Shown: positions 7,871 through 16,958, numbered from the stretch's first letter. The stretch: 64,000 bases of DNA from CAUYXJ01 sp963577065 (GCA_963577065.1 CAUYXJ010000001.1:27894-91893), one strand, 5' to 3'. The notes: generated by a model not told the origin, from the letters alone. Numbers and translations are program-made.

Positions 7871-8233
7871 GAAGCTGGCGTCTGGCAGGGCGGGAGCCGG
7901 GGGTAATGAATGGGAGCGCCGAGACTGCTGTTGCGGCCGCTTGAGGGAGGCGGAGGCCGAGTTCCTCAGCCTTCAGCCCGGGAGTGTGTCTGCCAGCGGT
8001 AGCCCGTCGCGCGGCCTGCGCCGCACGTTCGCGCTGCCTCTGCGACGCTCACGCCTCTCAGCATCAGCTGCACCGCGCGGCAGCGGGATCCGTACGAGAA
8101 CTGCATCCTTGCTGGTGGCGCGCTAGCATCAATCACTGGGTCCGTCCTCCTCCGAGCCCTGGGTGCTTCAACCCCAAGTCTCGTTGGAGGTCCCTTTGCG
8201 ATCAGCCGTCTCGCAGGTGTGTGGTCAGTACAG
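7806..8233 (-). mobile_element. IS481-like insertion sequence remnant
   Basis: This stretch interrupts the PH-domain gene and ends at the LmbE stop codon. It holds the N-terminus of a transposase on the minus strand (7966-8106) and otherwise non-coding sequence. No convincing terminal inverted repeats or target-site duplication were found by eye, so both ends are approximate and the element is a relic. Confidence 0.5.
7966..8106 (-). pseudogene. IS481-type transposase, N-terminal helix-turn-helix fragment
   Basis: A 46-residue fragment, MQFSYGSRCRAVQLMLRGVS then VAEAARTCGAGRATGYRWQT, which is the leucine-rich HTH at the N-terminus of IS481/IS3-type transposases. It stops at 7966. No DDE catalytic core is found in the following sequence. 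Confidence 0.6.
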
Positions 8234-9091
8234 CTAGGGCTGCGAGATGGGCGGGAAGTCCTTCGCGGGGGCGAGGCCTTCGGGCCAGGCCGGCCGCGCC
8301 TGGTAGAAGCGCTCCTCGCCGAAGAACTGGCCCCGCAGGTCGTCGGGGATGCGCGTGAACATACTGTTTTCGCCGAACTGGCTGCGGTGCATGCTCGACG
8401 CACCGCGCTTCCCCTCGACCTGGCCGCTCACGTCGACGATCACGCTCACCGGCGGGTCCGGTTCGGCCATCGCCTTTTCGAACCGTTCCCGCCGCTCGTC
8501 CGGAATAGGCTCATCGAGGAGGCCGCGTCGCTCCATCTCGGTCCAGATGCTGGCGAAGCCCTTCATCGTGCGGGCGCCCCAGTAGAGGCGCTCCGGCGCA
8601 CAGGCGGGGCCCGCGTCGGGGTACGCCTCGGGGTTCCCGGCAGCGTCGAACGCCGCGACCGTGTGGGTATGGATCGCGACGTGGTCCGGGTGGCCGTAGC
8701 CGCCCGTCGAGTCCCAGGTGAAGACGAAATGGGGCCGCAGATCGCGCATGATCGCGACCAGCTCCGCCACCACGGCTTCAGCCGGCTGTTGGTGGAGTGA
8801 GCGCGGATCCTCGTTCTCGGGGGTGCCCGCCATCCCGCTGTCGCGGTAGGGCAGGAGGCGCACGTCGCGAAGGCCGATCTGGGCCATCGCGGCGCGCAGC
8901 TCCAATTCGCGCACGTACCCGAGCGTTTCTGGGGTCGCGAGAGCAGCGTCGCTGATCTCGCCGACTTCGCCGCGCGTTGCGCAGACGAGGGCCACCCGGT
9001 CGCCTTCGGCGATGAAGCGCGCAAGCGTGCCCGTCACCTGGCCTTCGTCATCGGGGTGCCCGTAGAGGGCGAGAACTCGCCGTTGTTGCAT
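8234..9091 (-). CDS. PIG-L/LmbE family deacetylase
   Basis: A 285-aa zinc-dependent N-deacetylase-fold protein. It has the N-terminal metal-binding motif HPDDE (LALYGHPDDEGQVTGTLARF, about residues 11-15), the second motif GHPDH in GGYGHPDHVAIHTHTV, and the middle VRELELRAAMAQIGLRDVRLLPYRDSG block typical of the MshB/Mca-like branch. The natural substrate is unknown; mycothiol-type N-acetylglucosaminyl conjugates are one possibility. The next gene on this strand was lost to the IS remnant. Confidence 0.9.
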   Translation of the reverse strand: MQQRRVLALYGHPDDEGQVTGTLARFIAEGDRVALVCATRGEVGEISDAALATPETLGYVRELELRAAMAQIGLRDVRLLPYRDSGMAGTPENEDPRSLHQQPAEAVVAELVAIMRDLRPHFVFTWDSTGGYGHPDHVAIHTHTVAAFDAAGNPEAYPDAGPACAPERLYWGARTMKGFASIWTEMERRGLLDEPIPDERRERFEKAMAEPDPPVSVIVDVSGQVEGKRGASSMHRSQFGENSMFTRIPDDLRGQFFGEERFYQARPAWPEGLAPAKDFPPISQP

Positions 9092-9273
9092 CGCCCCGAA
9101 TTCTACGCCGGTCGCTCCGCCACGGCTGGATCGATGGCCTCGAGCCGACGTTGGGCGGCAGCCTCAAGCATTGGGCGACGGCACCCGGCGCTCGGTGCCG
9201 ATGGGTCCGGGGCAGGACTCTCGGGACGTGGCCGCGGCCTCAAGGGTGCGCCGACGGGGGGTCGCGGACCGCG

Positions 9274-9279
9274 TATACT
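9274..9279 (+). promoter_or_regulatory. Candidate -10 box for the structured RNA/menF transcript
   Basis: TATACT in an otherwise very GC-rich region, 8 nt before the proposed 5' end of the structured RNA. The sequence at the -35 position (CCGACG) is a poor match to TTGACA. Confidence 0.4.
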
Positions 9280-9286
9280 GCCGAGG

Positions 9287-9461
9287 CAGGTGCCCCGCCG
9301 ACTAGTAGCGGTAGGGTGGCCTATCCCTCCTGAGCAGGGCCCGTTTACGGGTCCTGCTGCGCGTGGGCGTCTGCTGTGGCTGGCTCGTGAGCCACCCCAC
9401 AGCGGAGCCCAGGCGCTGCGCGTACCGTTTGGAGTTGAACGGAAGCCGCTTTGCATCAGTC
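9287..9461 (+). ncRNA. Candidate structured RNA/leader upstream of menF (class unknown)
   Basis: This gene-free stretch can fold into a multi-branched RNA. The closing stem is GACT (9300-9303) with AGTC (9458-9461) and AGCGG (9307-9311) with CCGCT (9446-9450). Hairpin P2 is an 11-bp stem, AGCAGGGCCCG with CGGGTCCTGCT and loop TTTA (9333-9358). P3 is a long interrupted hairpin: TGGGC/GCCCA (9364-9368/9407-9411), GCTGTGG/CCACAGC, TGGCT-CGTG-AGCCA. P4 is CCGTT/AACGG (9425-9442). It is not recognised as a known riboswitch, 6S, SRP or tmRNA. It could be a cis-regulatory leader of the menaquinone operon or an independent small RNA. Confidence 0.45.
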
Positions 9462-9503
9462 CCATGTACGTTCTCGAGGACTCGCCGGCCGAGGGTGCGT
9501 CGC

Positions 9504-10907
9504 GTGACCGAGGTTGAAACCGCTCGCATCAGCCCGGTGGCGCTCGAACTCGCGGACGACCTTCTGCGCCTGCGGGCAAAGGTCCAAGCGCCAGGTCTCG
9601 TGTGCGTCGATCTGCCTCGCGCCCTGTTCGGCGAGGTCGCTGCCTGGAACGAGCATCAACTGCGGGCGGCAGCAACGGTTTCTTGGGAGGAGCCGGGGCA
9701 AGACATCCACCTCTTCGGGTTCGGAGAGGCGCTCGCGCTCAACGGGTCCGGTCGCGACGCGCTCGCGACGGCCGCGCCCGCCGTTCGTGAAGCTGCGGCC
9801 CGCGTCCATGTGGGTGCGGTCGCCTCAGAGGCACGGCCACGTTTCTTCGGCGGTGCCCGCTTCGATCCCGATTCGCCCCATCGCGACCCCGTCTGGGATG
9901 CCTTCGGTGCCTGGCGCTTCGTCCTTCCCGAGATCATCGTCGCCACGAAACGGGGGAAGCTGAGCGCCTCGCTCACCCTCGCCCTGGGCGCCGATCAGAC
10001 TCGCGAAGAAGTCGCCATCGCGGTCGTGGCTGCGGTGGCGCGGGTGGTCGCGCCGCCCTCGCCGTCCCAGAACGGCGCGACGCACCGTTACGAGCGCACG
10101 GGTCCGGATGCGCCGCAATGGTGCGATGCGGTCTCGCAGGCGCTGGCCGAGATCGGCGAAGGCCGGTATCGCAAAGCCGTCCTCGCACTGCAAGTTCGCT
10201 GCGTCTCCGAAACACCGCACAATGTTGCCGCCACGCTTTACCAGCTCGCGGACCGCTACGATGCCTGCTTCGTCTTCGGCTTCCGCGCCGGCGGATCGAG
10301 CTGGGTCGGAGCGAGTCCGGAGCTCCTGGTCTCGCTCGAGGGCGGGGTCGTGCGCGCCTCGAGCCTTGCCGGTACGTGTGCGCGGGGAGCGGACGACATC
10401 GAAGATCGGCGCCTCGCCGACGAGCTCCTCGGGAGCACGAAGGAGCAAAGCGAGCATGAGCTCGTGGTGCGAGCGACGCGCCAGGCCCTGGCTCCACTGT
10501 GTGACGAGCTCGCCGTTCCCGAGACGCCCCAATTGATGCAGATGGCGGATATCCAGCACCTCCATACCCCCGTGGAGGGCGTCGCTGCGGCCGGCGTCGA
10601 CCTCTTCGAGGTGCTCCTGGCGATGCACCCTACGCCGGCGGTCGGTGGGTGGCCGACGGCGCCGGCGCTCGAAGCGATCGGCCGGCTCGAAGGTATGGAT
10701 CGGGGCTGGTACTCGGGCCCGATCGGGTGGATCGACATGAACGGCGAAGGCGCGTTCGCGGTCGCCCTGCGCTCGGCCCTGCTTCGCGAGGGCGAGGCGC
10801 TGCTTTACGCGGGGGCCGGCATCGTCGAAGGCTCGGATCCGCGGGGCGAGCTCGCCGAGACCGAACTGAAGCTCCACCCACTCCTCGAGGCGTTGCGCGG
10901 GGGATAG
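9504..10907 (+). CDS. menF: Isochorismate synthase (menaquinone pathway)
   Basis: Converts chorismate to isochorismate, the first committed step of menaquinone synthesis. The 467-aa product has the chorismate-binding domain in its C-terminal half: RYRKAVLALQVRC, FVFGFRAGGSSWVGASPELLV, the SLAGTCARGAD segment, LGSTKEQSEHELVVRATRQAL, HPTPAVGGWP and WYSGPIGWIDMNGEGAFAVA. GTG 9504 is chosen because GAGGG lies about 9 nt upstream; GTG 9495 is an alternative and the frame is open further back. It is first in a six-gene operon and overlaps or abuts menD (3-nt gap). Confidence 0.93.
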   Translation: MTEVETARISPVALELADDLLRLRAKVQAPGLVCVDLPRALFGEVAAWNEHQLRAAATVSWEEPGQDIHLFGFGEALALNGSGRDALATAAPAVREAAARVHVGAVASEARPRFFGGARFDPDSPHRDPVWDAFGAWRFVLPEIIVATKRGKLSASLTLALGADQTREEVAIAVVAAVARVVAPPSPSQNGATHRYERTGPDAPQWCDAVSQALAEIGEGRYRKAVLALQVRCVSETPHNVAATLYQLADRYDACFVFGFRAGGSSWVGASPELLVSLEGGVVRASSLAGTCARGADDIEDRRLADELLGSTKEQSEHELVVRATRQALAPLCDELAVPETPQLMQMADIQHLHTPVEGVAAAGVDLFEVLLAMHPTPAVGGWPTAPALEAIGRLEGMDRGWYSGPIGWIDMNGEGAFAVALRSALLREGEALLYAGAGIVEGSDPRGELAETELKLHPLLEALRGG

Positions 10908-10909
10908 CG

Positions 10910-12637
10910 ATGAGCGCGGCCGCGAACACCGCCGCCGCGAGAGCGATCGTGCGAGGCCTCGCCCGATCCGGTGTGCGCGACGTCTGCATCACGCCCGGCT
11001 CCCGGTCGACGCCCCTGACGGTTGCGTTCGTGGAGCAGGAGGCGGTCCGGCCGTGGCTCCATCTCGACGAACGCTCCTCGGCGTTCTTTGCGCTCGGGAT
11101 CGCCCGCGCAAGCGGGCGACCGGTTGCGCTGGTGTGCACCTCCGGCACGGCCGCAGCCAACTTCCACCCCGCCGTCGTCGAAGCTGATCTGTCGCGCGTG
11201 CCCCTCATCGTGTGCACGGCGGACCGACCGCCCCGACTGCGTGGGGTGGGGGCGCCCCAGACCATCGACCAGGTCGGGCTCTACGGCGGGAGCGTGCGCT
11301 CCGAGGCGGACCTGCCCGTGCCGGGGACGCCGGGGGCGTCCGTCGACGCTCTCACGGAGGCCGTTGAGCGCGCCGTAGGGGCTTCGCTCGGCCCCCTTCC
11401 CGGGCCCGTGCACCTCAACGTGCCCTTCGAGGAGCCGCTCATCGCGCCTCCGGCGGATCACCCCGCTCCGCCGATTCTCCCCGCCGCCACGATCGCGGCA
11501 CCGCAGACGGTTCCCCTGCTTCCGGATGCTGCGGAGCTCGAAGCCGCCCTGGCCGTGCTCGAGCGGAGCGAGCGCCCGATTATCGTGGCCGGTCCCGAGA
11601 GTCGCGGCCTCCCCGGTGAGCCGATCGCCGCCCTCGCCGAGGCGCTGGGCGCACCGCTGCTTGCGGACCCGCTCAGTGGGCTCCGCACCGGCCCGAACGC
11701 GCGCACGCACATCATCGATGCCTACGACGCGTTCCTGCGGGATGCTCGGGCCGAGTCGTTCCTTCCCGATTGCGTCCTCCGCTTTGGGGCGGCGCCGACC
11801 TCAAAGGCCCTCAATCAGTTCCTCGCCCGCGCCTCCGACGCAGCGCACGTCCTCTGCGACCTGCCGGGATCGCTCCGCGATCCCGACGGTCTCACCACGC
11901 AACGACTCACCGCCGACCCTCGCTCCGCGGCCCTCGCGCTGCTGCGGGCAGGGGGCTCATCGCCTAGGGACCAGTGGCTCCGGCCTTGGCGTGAGCGGGA
12001 CGCGAAGGCCCGGCGGGCGCTCGACGCTCATGCGCTCGCAGCGACTGAGCCGTTCGAGGGGCGTGCCGTGATCGAGCTCCAGCGCGCGCTCCCGGCGGAC
12101 GCTGCCCTGTTCGTGGGCAACAGCATGCCCGTGCGCGATGTCGATTCGTTCCTCTCGAGCAGCGAGAAGGTGCTCGAGATCGTTGCGAATCGCGGGGCGA
12201 ACGGGATCGACGGGGTGGTCTCATCGGCCCTGGGACATGCCGCCGCCGGCCGCAGCCCGACGGCGTTGCTGATCGGCGATCTGTCGCTCTTCCACGACCT
12301 CAACGGCCTCTGGGCGGGCCGCCGCCACGCGATCGATCTCACGATCGTGCTACTCAACAACGAAGGGGGCGCCATCTTCCAGTACCTGCCCCAGGCCCAG
12401 CACGAGTGCGTATTCGAGGAATGGTTCGTCACGCCGAGCGGGCTCGACTTCGCCGATGCTGCGCGCACCTACGGCGCGGAGCACCGGCTGCTGGAGGAGT
12501 GGGCGGACCTCAGCGAAGCGCTTACCGGCCCGGGTGACGGTGTCCGCATCCTCGAGATTCGCACCGACCGTGTGCGCAACCACGCCCTCCACCAGGAGGC
12601 GTGGGCGGTGGCGTGCGAAGCGGCTTGGCGGCCCTGA
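10910..12637 (+). CDS. menD: 2-succinyl-5-enolpyruvyl-6-hydroxy-3-cyclohexene-1-carboxylate synthase
   Basis: ThDP-dependent addition of 2-oxoglutarate to isochorismate. The 575-aa product shows the MenD N-terminus (VRDVCITPGSRSTPLTVAFV, HLDERSSAFFALGIARASGR, VCTSGTAAANFHPAVVEADL), the PAPP-like middle (ADRPPRLRGVGAPQTIDQVG) and the C-terminal ThDP domain (NSMPVRDVDSF, NRGANGIDGVVSSALGHAAA, LLIGDLSLFHDLNGL, LLNNEGGAIFQYLPQ). ATG 10910 follows menF by 2 nt; its TGA overlaps the menH ATG (TGATG). Confidence 0.96.
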   Translation: MSAAANTAAARAIVRGLARSGVRDVCITPGSRSTPLTVAFVEQEAVRPWLHLDERSSAFFALGIARASGRPVALVCTSGTAAANFHPAVVEADLSRVPLIVCTADRPPRLRGVGAPQTIDQVGLYGGSVRSEADLPVPGTPGASVDALTEAVERAVGASLGPLPGPVHLNVPFEEPLIAPPADHPAPPILPAATIAAPQTVPLLPDAAELEAALAVLERSERPIIVAGPESRGLPGEPIAALAEALGAPLLADPLSGLRTGPNARTHIIDAYDAFLRDARAESFLPDCVLRFGAAPTSKALNQFLARASDAAHVLCDLPGSLRDPDGLTTQRLTADPRSAALALLRAGGSSPRDQWLRPWRERDAKARRALDAHALAATEPFEGRAVIELQRALPADAALFVGNSMPVRDVDSFLSSSEKVLEIVANRGANGIDGVVSSALGHAAAGRSPTALLIGDLSLFHDLNGLWAGRRHAIDLTIVLLNNEGGAIFQYLPQAQHECVFEEWFVTPSGLDFADAARTYGAEHRLLEEWADLSEALTGPGDGVRILEIRTDRVRNHALHQEAWAVACEAAWRP

Positions 12638-13494
12638 TGCGTCTCGAGCTGGACGGAGGCTTTGCGCTGAACGTCGAGCAGGCGGGGAGCGGCCCACCAC
12701 TGGTTCTGCTCCATGGCTTCATGGGCTCCGCGAGGGCGTGGGGTCCGTTCGCCGAGCTGCTTTGCGCGCGATTCACGACCCTGGCGGTCGATATCGCCGG
12801 CCACGGCGCGTCCGACAAGCCCCGGGAGCTGGACCACTACCTGAGCGCGCAGGCCGCAAGCGATGTGGTGCGCGCGGTCGCCGCGTTTGGCTTCGCGCAG
12901 GCGTCCTGGCTCGGCTATTCGATGGGCGGACGGCTTGCCCTGATGATCGCCGCGAGCGAGTCGGCGGCGGCCGTCGACCGCTTGGTCGTGATCGGTGGCT
13001 CGCCCGGGCTCGCCGGGGCGGAGGCACGGACGGCCCGTGTCGCTGCGGATGAGGCACTCGCCGACCAGATCGAGAGCGAGGGTGTGCCCGCCTTCGTCGA
13101 GCACTGGGAGTCGCTGCCGCTCTTCGCGAGCCAGCGGCATCTCCCGGTGGGGATGCGGCAGGCGATCCGACGGGGGCGGCTCGCGAACGAGGCCCATGGC
13201 CTCGCGAACAGCCTGCGTGGGATGGGCACGGGTGCGCAGTCAGCTCTGCACGCGCGGCTCCCGGAAATGACGGCGCCGGCGCTGCTCTTGGCCGGGGCGG
13301 AAGACACGAAGTTCGCCGCGATCGCGGAGGAGATGGCGACCGCGATGCCCAATGCGCGGCGGCAGCTCGTGGCCGATGCCGGCCATGCCGCACACATCGA
13401 GAAACCGGCATACTGCGCGCGGACCATCATCGCCTTCCTCGGGGAAGGCACAGAGGGGCGTGTCGATGGCGATCGTGTGGCAGCCGGCGGCTGA
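12637..13494 (+). CDS. menH: 2-succinyl-6-hydroxy-2,4-cyclohexadiene-1-carboxylate synthase (MenH-type alpha/beta hydrolase)
   Basis: Eliminates pyruvate from the MenD product. The 285-aa alpha/beta-hydrolase has the oxyanion region LVLLHGFMGSARAWGPF, the nucleophile elbow LGYSMGGRLAL (Ser in GYSMG), an Asp in LLLAGAEDTKF and the catalytic His in DAGHAAHIEKP. The MenH role is supported by its position between menD and menB. ATG 12637 overlaps the menD stop. Confidence 0.9.
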   Translation: MRLELDGGFALNVEQAGSGPPLVLLHGFMGSARAWGPFAELLCARFTTLAVDIAGHGASDKPRELDHYLSAQAASDVVRAVAAFGFAQASWLGYSMGGRLALMIAASESAAAVDRLVVIGGSPGLAGAEARTARVAADEALADQIESEGVPAFVEHWESLPLFASQRHLPVGMRQAIRRGRLANEAHGLANSLRGMGTGAQSALHARLPEMTAPALLLAGAEDTKFAAIAEEMATAMPNARRQLVADAGHAAHIEKPAYCARTIIAFLGEGTEGRVDGDRVAAGG

Positions 13495-14293
13495 GTATGA
13501 GGACATCCTCTACGGCAAAGCCGATGGCATCGCCCGGATCAGCATCAACCGGCCGGAGGTGCACAACGCCTTTCGCCCCCAGACGGTCGACGAGCTCCTG
13601 GACGCCTTCTCGCGGACGCGGGAAGACCCCGCGGTTGGCGTCGTCCTCTTTACCGGTGAGGGCGGGCGCGCCTTCTGCTCGGGGGGCGATCAGCGTGTGC
13701 GCGGCCACGGCGGCTACGTCGGCAAGGACGACATCCCGCGGCTGAACGTCACGGACCTGCACAAGCTGATCCGCTCACTGCCCATCCCCGTGATCGCGCT
13801 CGTGGCCGGCTGGGCGATCGGCGGTGGTCACGTCCTCCACGTCATCTGCGATCTGACGATCGCCGCCGAGAATGCACGCTTCGGCCAGACCGGCCCCCGC
13901 GTTGGCTCGTTCGATGGGGGCTTTGGCGCAGCGCAGCTGGCAAGGCTCGTGGGGCAGAAGAAGGCGCGCGAGATCTGGTACCTCTGCCGGCAGTACGACG
14001 CCACCGAGGCGCTGGAAATGGGGCTCGTGAACGCCGTCGTCCCGTTGGCGCAACTCGAGGACGAGGGTGTCGCCTGGGCCCGTGAAACGCTCCGGCACAG
14101 CCCGCTGGCCCTTCGCCTGATGAAGTCGTCTTTCAACGCAGAGCTCGACGGCCTCGCCGGTATCACGGAACTCGCGCACAACGCGACGATGCTGTTCTAC
14201 ATGAGCGACGAGGGGAAGGAAGGCCGGGACGCTTTCCTCGAGAAGCGAGAGCCTGCCTACGCAGATTTGGACAAGTTCCCCCGCCTCCCATGA
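13466..14293 (+). CDS. menB: 1,4-dihydroxy-2-naphthoyl-CoA synthase
   Basis: Closes the naphthalene ring on o-succinylbenzoyl-CoA. The 275-aa crotonase-fold product has the MenB-specific features YEDILYGKADGIARISINRP, FCSGGDQRVRGHGGYVGKDD (the catalytic loop), GWAIGGGHVLHVICDLTIAA, GPRVGSFDGGFGAAQLAR and the C-terminal NATMLFYMSDEGKEGRDAFL. ATG 13466 has GAGGGG 7 nt upstream and overlaps the end of menH. Its TGA overlaps the menC ATG (ATGA). Confidence 0.96.
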   Translation: MAIVWQPAAEYEDILYGKADGIARISINRPEVHNAFRPQTVDELLDAFSRTREDPAVGVVLFTGEGGRAFCSGGDQRVRGHGGYVGKDDIPRLNVTDLHKLIRSLPIPVIALVAGWAIGGGHVLHVICDLTIAAENARFGQTGPRVGSFDGGFGAAQLARLVGQKKAREIWYLCRQYDATEALEMGLVNAVVPLAQLEDEGVAWARETLRHSPLALRLMKSSFNAELDGLAGITELAHNATMLFYMSDEGKEGRDAFLEKREPAYADLDKFPRLP

Positions 14294-15435
14294 TCCCAGG
14301 GAGCCCGATCGCGGGCGTTCGCTGGCGGCCCTGGTGCATCCCCTTCGTGCGGCCGTTCGAAACCGCGAGTGCTCGGATGGCCGAGCGAGAAGGCGTGGTC
14401 GTCGTCCTCGAAACCGAGGACGGAGCCATTGGGATCGGCGAGGCGTCGCCCCTGCCCTCGCTGCGGCTATCAGTGGCGACAGTCGAGGCCCGGCTTGGCG
14501 TGCTCGCTCCCGCGCTCGCGGGCCGCTCGCCGACCGCGGCCTGGGCCGCGCTCCCGCCCTGCGGCCAGCGTGTGAATGCCGTTGACGTGGCGCTCGAAAC
14601 CGCCCTCGGCGATCTCATTGCCCAGGGCGATGAGGTCCCGATCGGTTTTTGGCTCGCCCAGCAGGCTGGGCTCGGCCGCCCGGCCGGCGCCCCCATCGCG
14701 GCCAACGCCCTGCTTACGGCGAGCGATCCCAGTGAGGTGGCCCGCGAAGCCAAGGTCGCCGCAGATGAGGGCTTCGACACGTTCAAGCTGAAAGTGGGGC
14801 GCGATCTCACCCAGGATGGCGAGCGTCTCGCCGCCGTGCGCGCGGCGCTCGGACCGGAGGCGGTCCTGCGCATCGACGCCAACGGGGCCTGGGCAGTCGA
14901 GGAGGCCGTCACGGCGCTCACGTCTCTCGCGGTTCATGACCTCGCTCTGTGCGAGCAGCCGGTGCCCGCGGGTCCGGCCGCGACCGCGCAGCTCGCCGAG
15001 GTGCGCGCCGCCAGCCCCGTCCCGATTGCCGCGGACGAGTCCTGCGGCTCCGGCACCGAGCTGAGTGCGCTGATCGCTGCGAATGCGGTCGATGCTGTGG
15101 TCGTGAAGCCGCTGCGGACCGGCCTGCGCGCAGCGCTGGCGATGATCGCCACAGCCCGAACGCACGCCCTCCGCACGGTCCTGACGACCACTTTCGATAC
15201 CGGGATCGGCACGGCTCTCGCTCTGCACTTGGCGGCACTCCTGCCGGAGCCGCGCCCCGCGTGCGGCCTCGCCACGCGATCCCTCCTGGCGGGCGATGTC
15301 GTGAGCGGTTTCCCTGCTCTCGCGGAGGGCGCAATCGCCGTCCCCTCCGGCCCCGGCCTCGGCGTCCGGCTGGACCTCGCGGCGCTCGATCGCTTCGCGA
15401 TCGGCCCGTGGACAGACTGCGACCGTCAGGCATGA
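14290..15435 (+). CDS. menC: o-succinylbenzoate synthase
   Basis: Enolase-superfamily dehydratase acting before MenE. The 381-aa product has the N-terminal capping domain (FVRPFETASARMAEREGVVV, GIGEASPLPS), the catalytic Lys motif (TFKLKVGRD, KxK), metal-binding acidic residues in VLRIDANGAW, ALCEQPV and PIAADESC, and the distal Lys in AVVVKPLRTG. It is somewhat longer than the E. coli enzyme and nearer the Gram-positive/dipeptide-epimerase-like branch, but context fixes its role. It starts in the menB stop and ends overlapping the menE start (ATGA). Confidence 0.92.
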   Translation: MIPGSPIAGVRWRPWCIPFVRPFETASARMAEREGVVVVLETEDGAIGIGEASPLPSLRLSVATVEARLGVLAPALAGRSPTAAWAALPPCGQRVNAVDVALETALGDLIAQGDEVPIGFWLAQQAGLGRPAGAPIAANALLTASDPSEVAREAKVAADEGFDTFKLKVGRDLTQDGERLAAVRAALGPEAVLRIDANGAWAVEEAVTALTSLAVHDLALCEQPVPAGPAATAQLAEVRAASPVPIAADESCGSGTELSALIAANAVDAVVVKPLRTGLRAALAMIATARTHALRTVLTTTFDTGIGTALALHLAALLPEPRPACGLATRSLLAGDVVSGFPALAEGAIAVPSGPGLGVRLDLAALDRFAIGPWTDCDRQA

Positions 15436-16895
15436 GCGTGCCGCTCCCCGACTGGCTCAGCCATCGCGCCCGCTCGCTGCCGCGCGTCCCCGCGATCGTG
15501 ACCGGCCGCCGCCAGCTCAGCTATGCGGCGCTTTACGAACTCGCCGCTCGAGAGGCCCGCGCCCTGGCTGCGGCGGGCGCCGCTCGGGGCGAGCGTGTCG
15601 CCCTGATCGCGGGGAGCTCGAGCGACGTCATCGTCGCGATGCACGCGACCACGCTGCTCGGGGGCGTCTTCGTCCCGCTCAACGTCCGCCTGGCGGTACC
15701 CGAGCTCGCGGAGCAGTTGCGCAGTGCCGACCCAGCCGTGGTGCTTTGCGACGGACCCCACGAGGACCTGGCGAACGCGGCCACGAAGTCGGCGGGTAGC
15801 CCCACGCCTCTGCGTCTGCCGCTTCCCCCGGTGCCCGCGGCCACGGCGCTCGTCGATGCGCACGACCCCGACGATTGCCACAGCATCATCTACACCTCCG
15901 GGACCACTGGCCGGGCGAAGGGCGTGATGCTGACCTTCGGGAACTTCTGGGCGAGCGCGACCGCGTCGGCGCTGAACCTGGGCCTCGATCCGCACGATCG
16001 CTGGCTTGCCTGCCTCCCCTTGTACCACGTGGGAGGACTGTCGATTCCTATCCGGAGCGTGATCTACGGCACCGCTGTGGACCTCCACGGCGGCTTCGAT
16101 CCGCGTGCCGTCAACGCGGGTGCGCGCGCCGGCTACGTCACGCTGCTCTCGGTGGTGCCGACGATGCTGGGCCGCATGCTCGCAGCCGACGAGCTGCCCT
16201 TCGACGGCTCGCTGCGCGCCGTGCTCGTGGGCGGTGGGCCGGTCTCCCGCTCGTTGCTCGAGCGGGCAGCCGCCCGCGGCCTGCCCGTAGTCCAGACCTA
16301 TGGCCTTACCGAAGCGGGGAGCCAGGTCACCACGCTCGCGCCGTCGGAGGCGATGTCGCACCTCGGCTCGGCGGGCCGGCCGCTGCTCTCGATGGACCTC
16401 CGCGTAGCGGCCGCCTCCGGCGATCCGGGCGAAATTGAGATCCGGGGCCCCGCCGTGACGCCCGGGTACTATCGCGATCCCACCGCCACCGCCGCCGCCT
16501 TCGGCGACGGTTGGCTCCACACCGGGGACGTTGGCGTTCTCGATGACGAGGGCTTTCTTACGGTGCTGGACCGTCGAGACGACGTCATCGTCTCTGGTGG
16601 CGAGAATGTGTATCCCGCCGAGGTCGAAGCGGTGCTGTTGACCTACCCGGGGATCGAAGCCGCGGCCGTGGTCGGACTCCCTGACCCGGAGTGGGGCCAG
16701 CGCGTCACCGCGGCGGTCGTCTCGGCTGCACCCGTTCGTCTGACCAGCCTCGAGCCGTTGCTGCGCAGCCGGCTGGCCGGCTACAAGCTTCCGGCTGCGA
16801 TCGAGCAGCTGGAAGCGCTGCCCACAACCGCCTCGGGCAAGGTTCAGCGGCGGCTCGTCCGCGAGCTTCTGGCCGCGCGACGTACCGGCGCGTAG
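15432..16895 (+). CDS. menE: o-succinylbenzoate-CoA ligase
   Basis: Adenylate-forming ligase that activates o-succinylbenzoate with CoA. The 487-aa product has the ANL motifs: the P-loop-like SIIYTSGTTGRAKGVMLT (A3), VQTYGLTEAGSQV (A5), GWLHTGDVGVLDDEGFLTVL (A7), DRRDDVIVSGGENVYPAEVE (A8) and the catalytic Lys in LPTTASGKVQRRLVRE (A10). It is the last gene of the men operon. The menA and menG functions are not encoded in this window. Confidence 0.94.
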   Translation: MSVPLPDWLSHRARSLPRVPAIVTGRRQLSYAALYELAAREARALAAAGAARGERVALIAGSSSDVIVAMHATTLLGGVFVPLNVRLAVPELAEQLRSADPAVVLCDGPHEDLANAATKSAGSPTPLRLPLPPVPAATALVDAHDPDDCHSIIYTSGTTGRAKGVMLTFGNFWASATASALNLGLDPHDRWLACLPLYHVGGLSIPIRSVIYGTAVDLHGGFDPRAVNAGARAGYVTLLSVVPTMLGRMLAADELPFDGSLRAVLVGGGPVSRSLLERAAARGLPVVQTYGLTEAGSQVTTLAPSEAMSHLGSAGRPLLSMDLRVAAASGDPGEIEIRGPAVTPGYYRDPTATAAAFGDGWLHTGDVGVLDDEGFLTVLDRRDDVIVSGGENVYPAEVEAVLLTYPGIEAAAVVGLPDPEWGQRVTAAVVSAAPVRLTSLEPLLRSRLAGYKLPAAIEQLEALPTTASGKVQRRLVRELLAARRTGA

Positions 16896-16958
16896 GTCGG
16901 CCCCGCCTCCTCATGGTCAGCGCTAGACTGGCCCCGCCGGCACGGCCCCGAGGTTCCC

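Noticed and set aside
9287..9461. 6S RNA, SRP RNA, tmRNA or a known riboswitch
   Set aside because: None of the diagnostic sequences I know (SRP tetraloop region, tmRNA tag and TpsiC arm, B12 or TPP boxes) is present, so only an unnamed structured RNA is reported.
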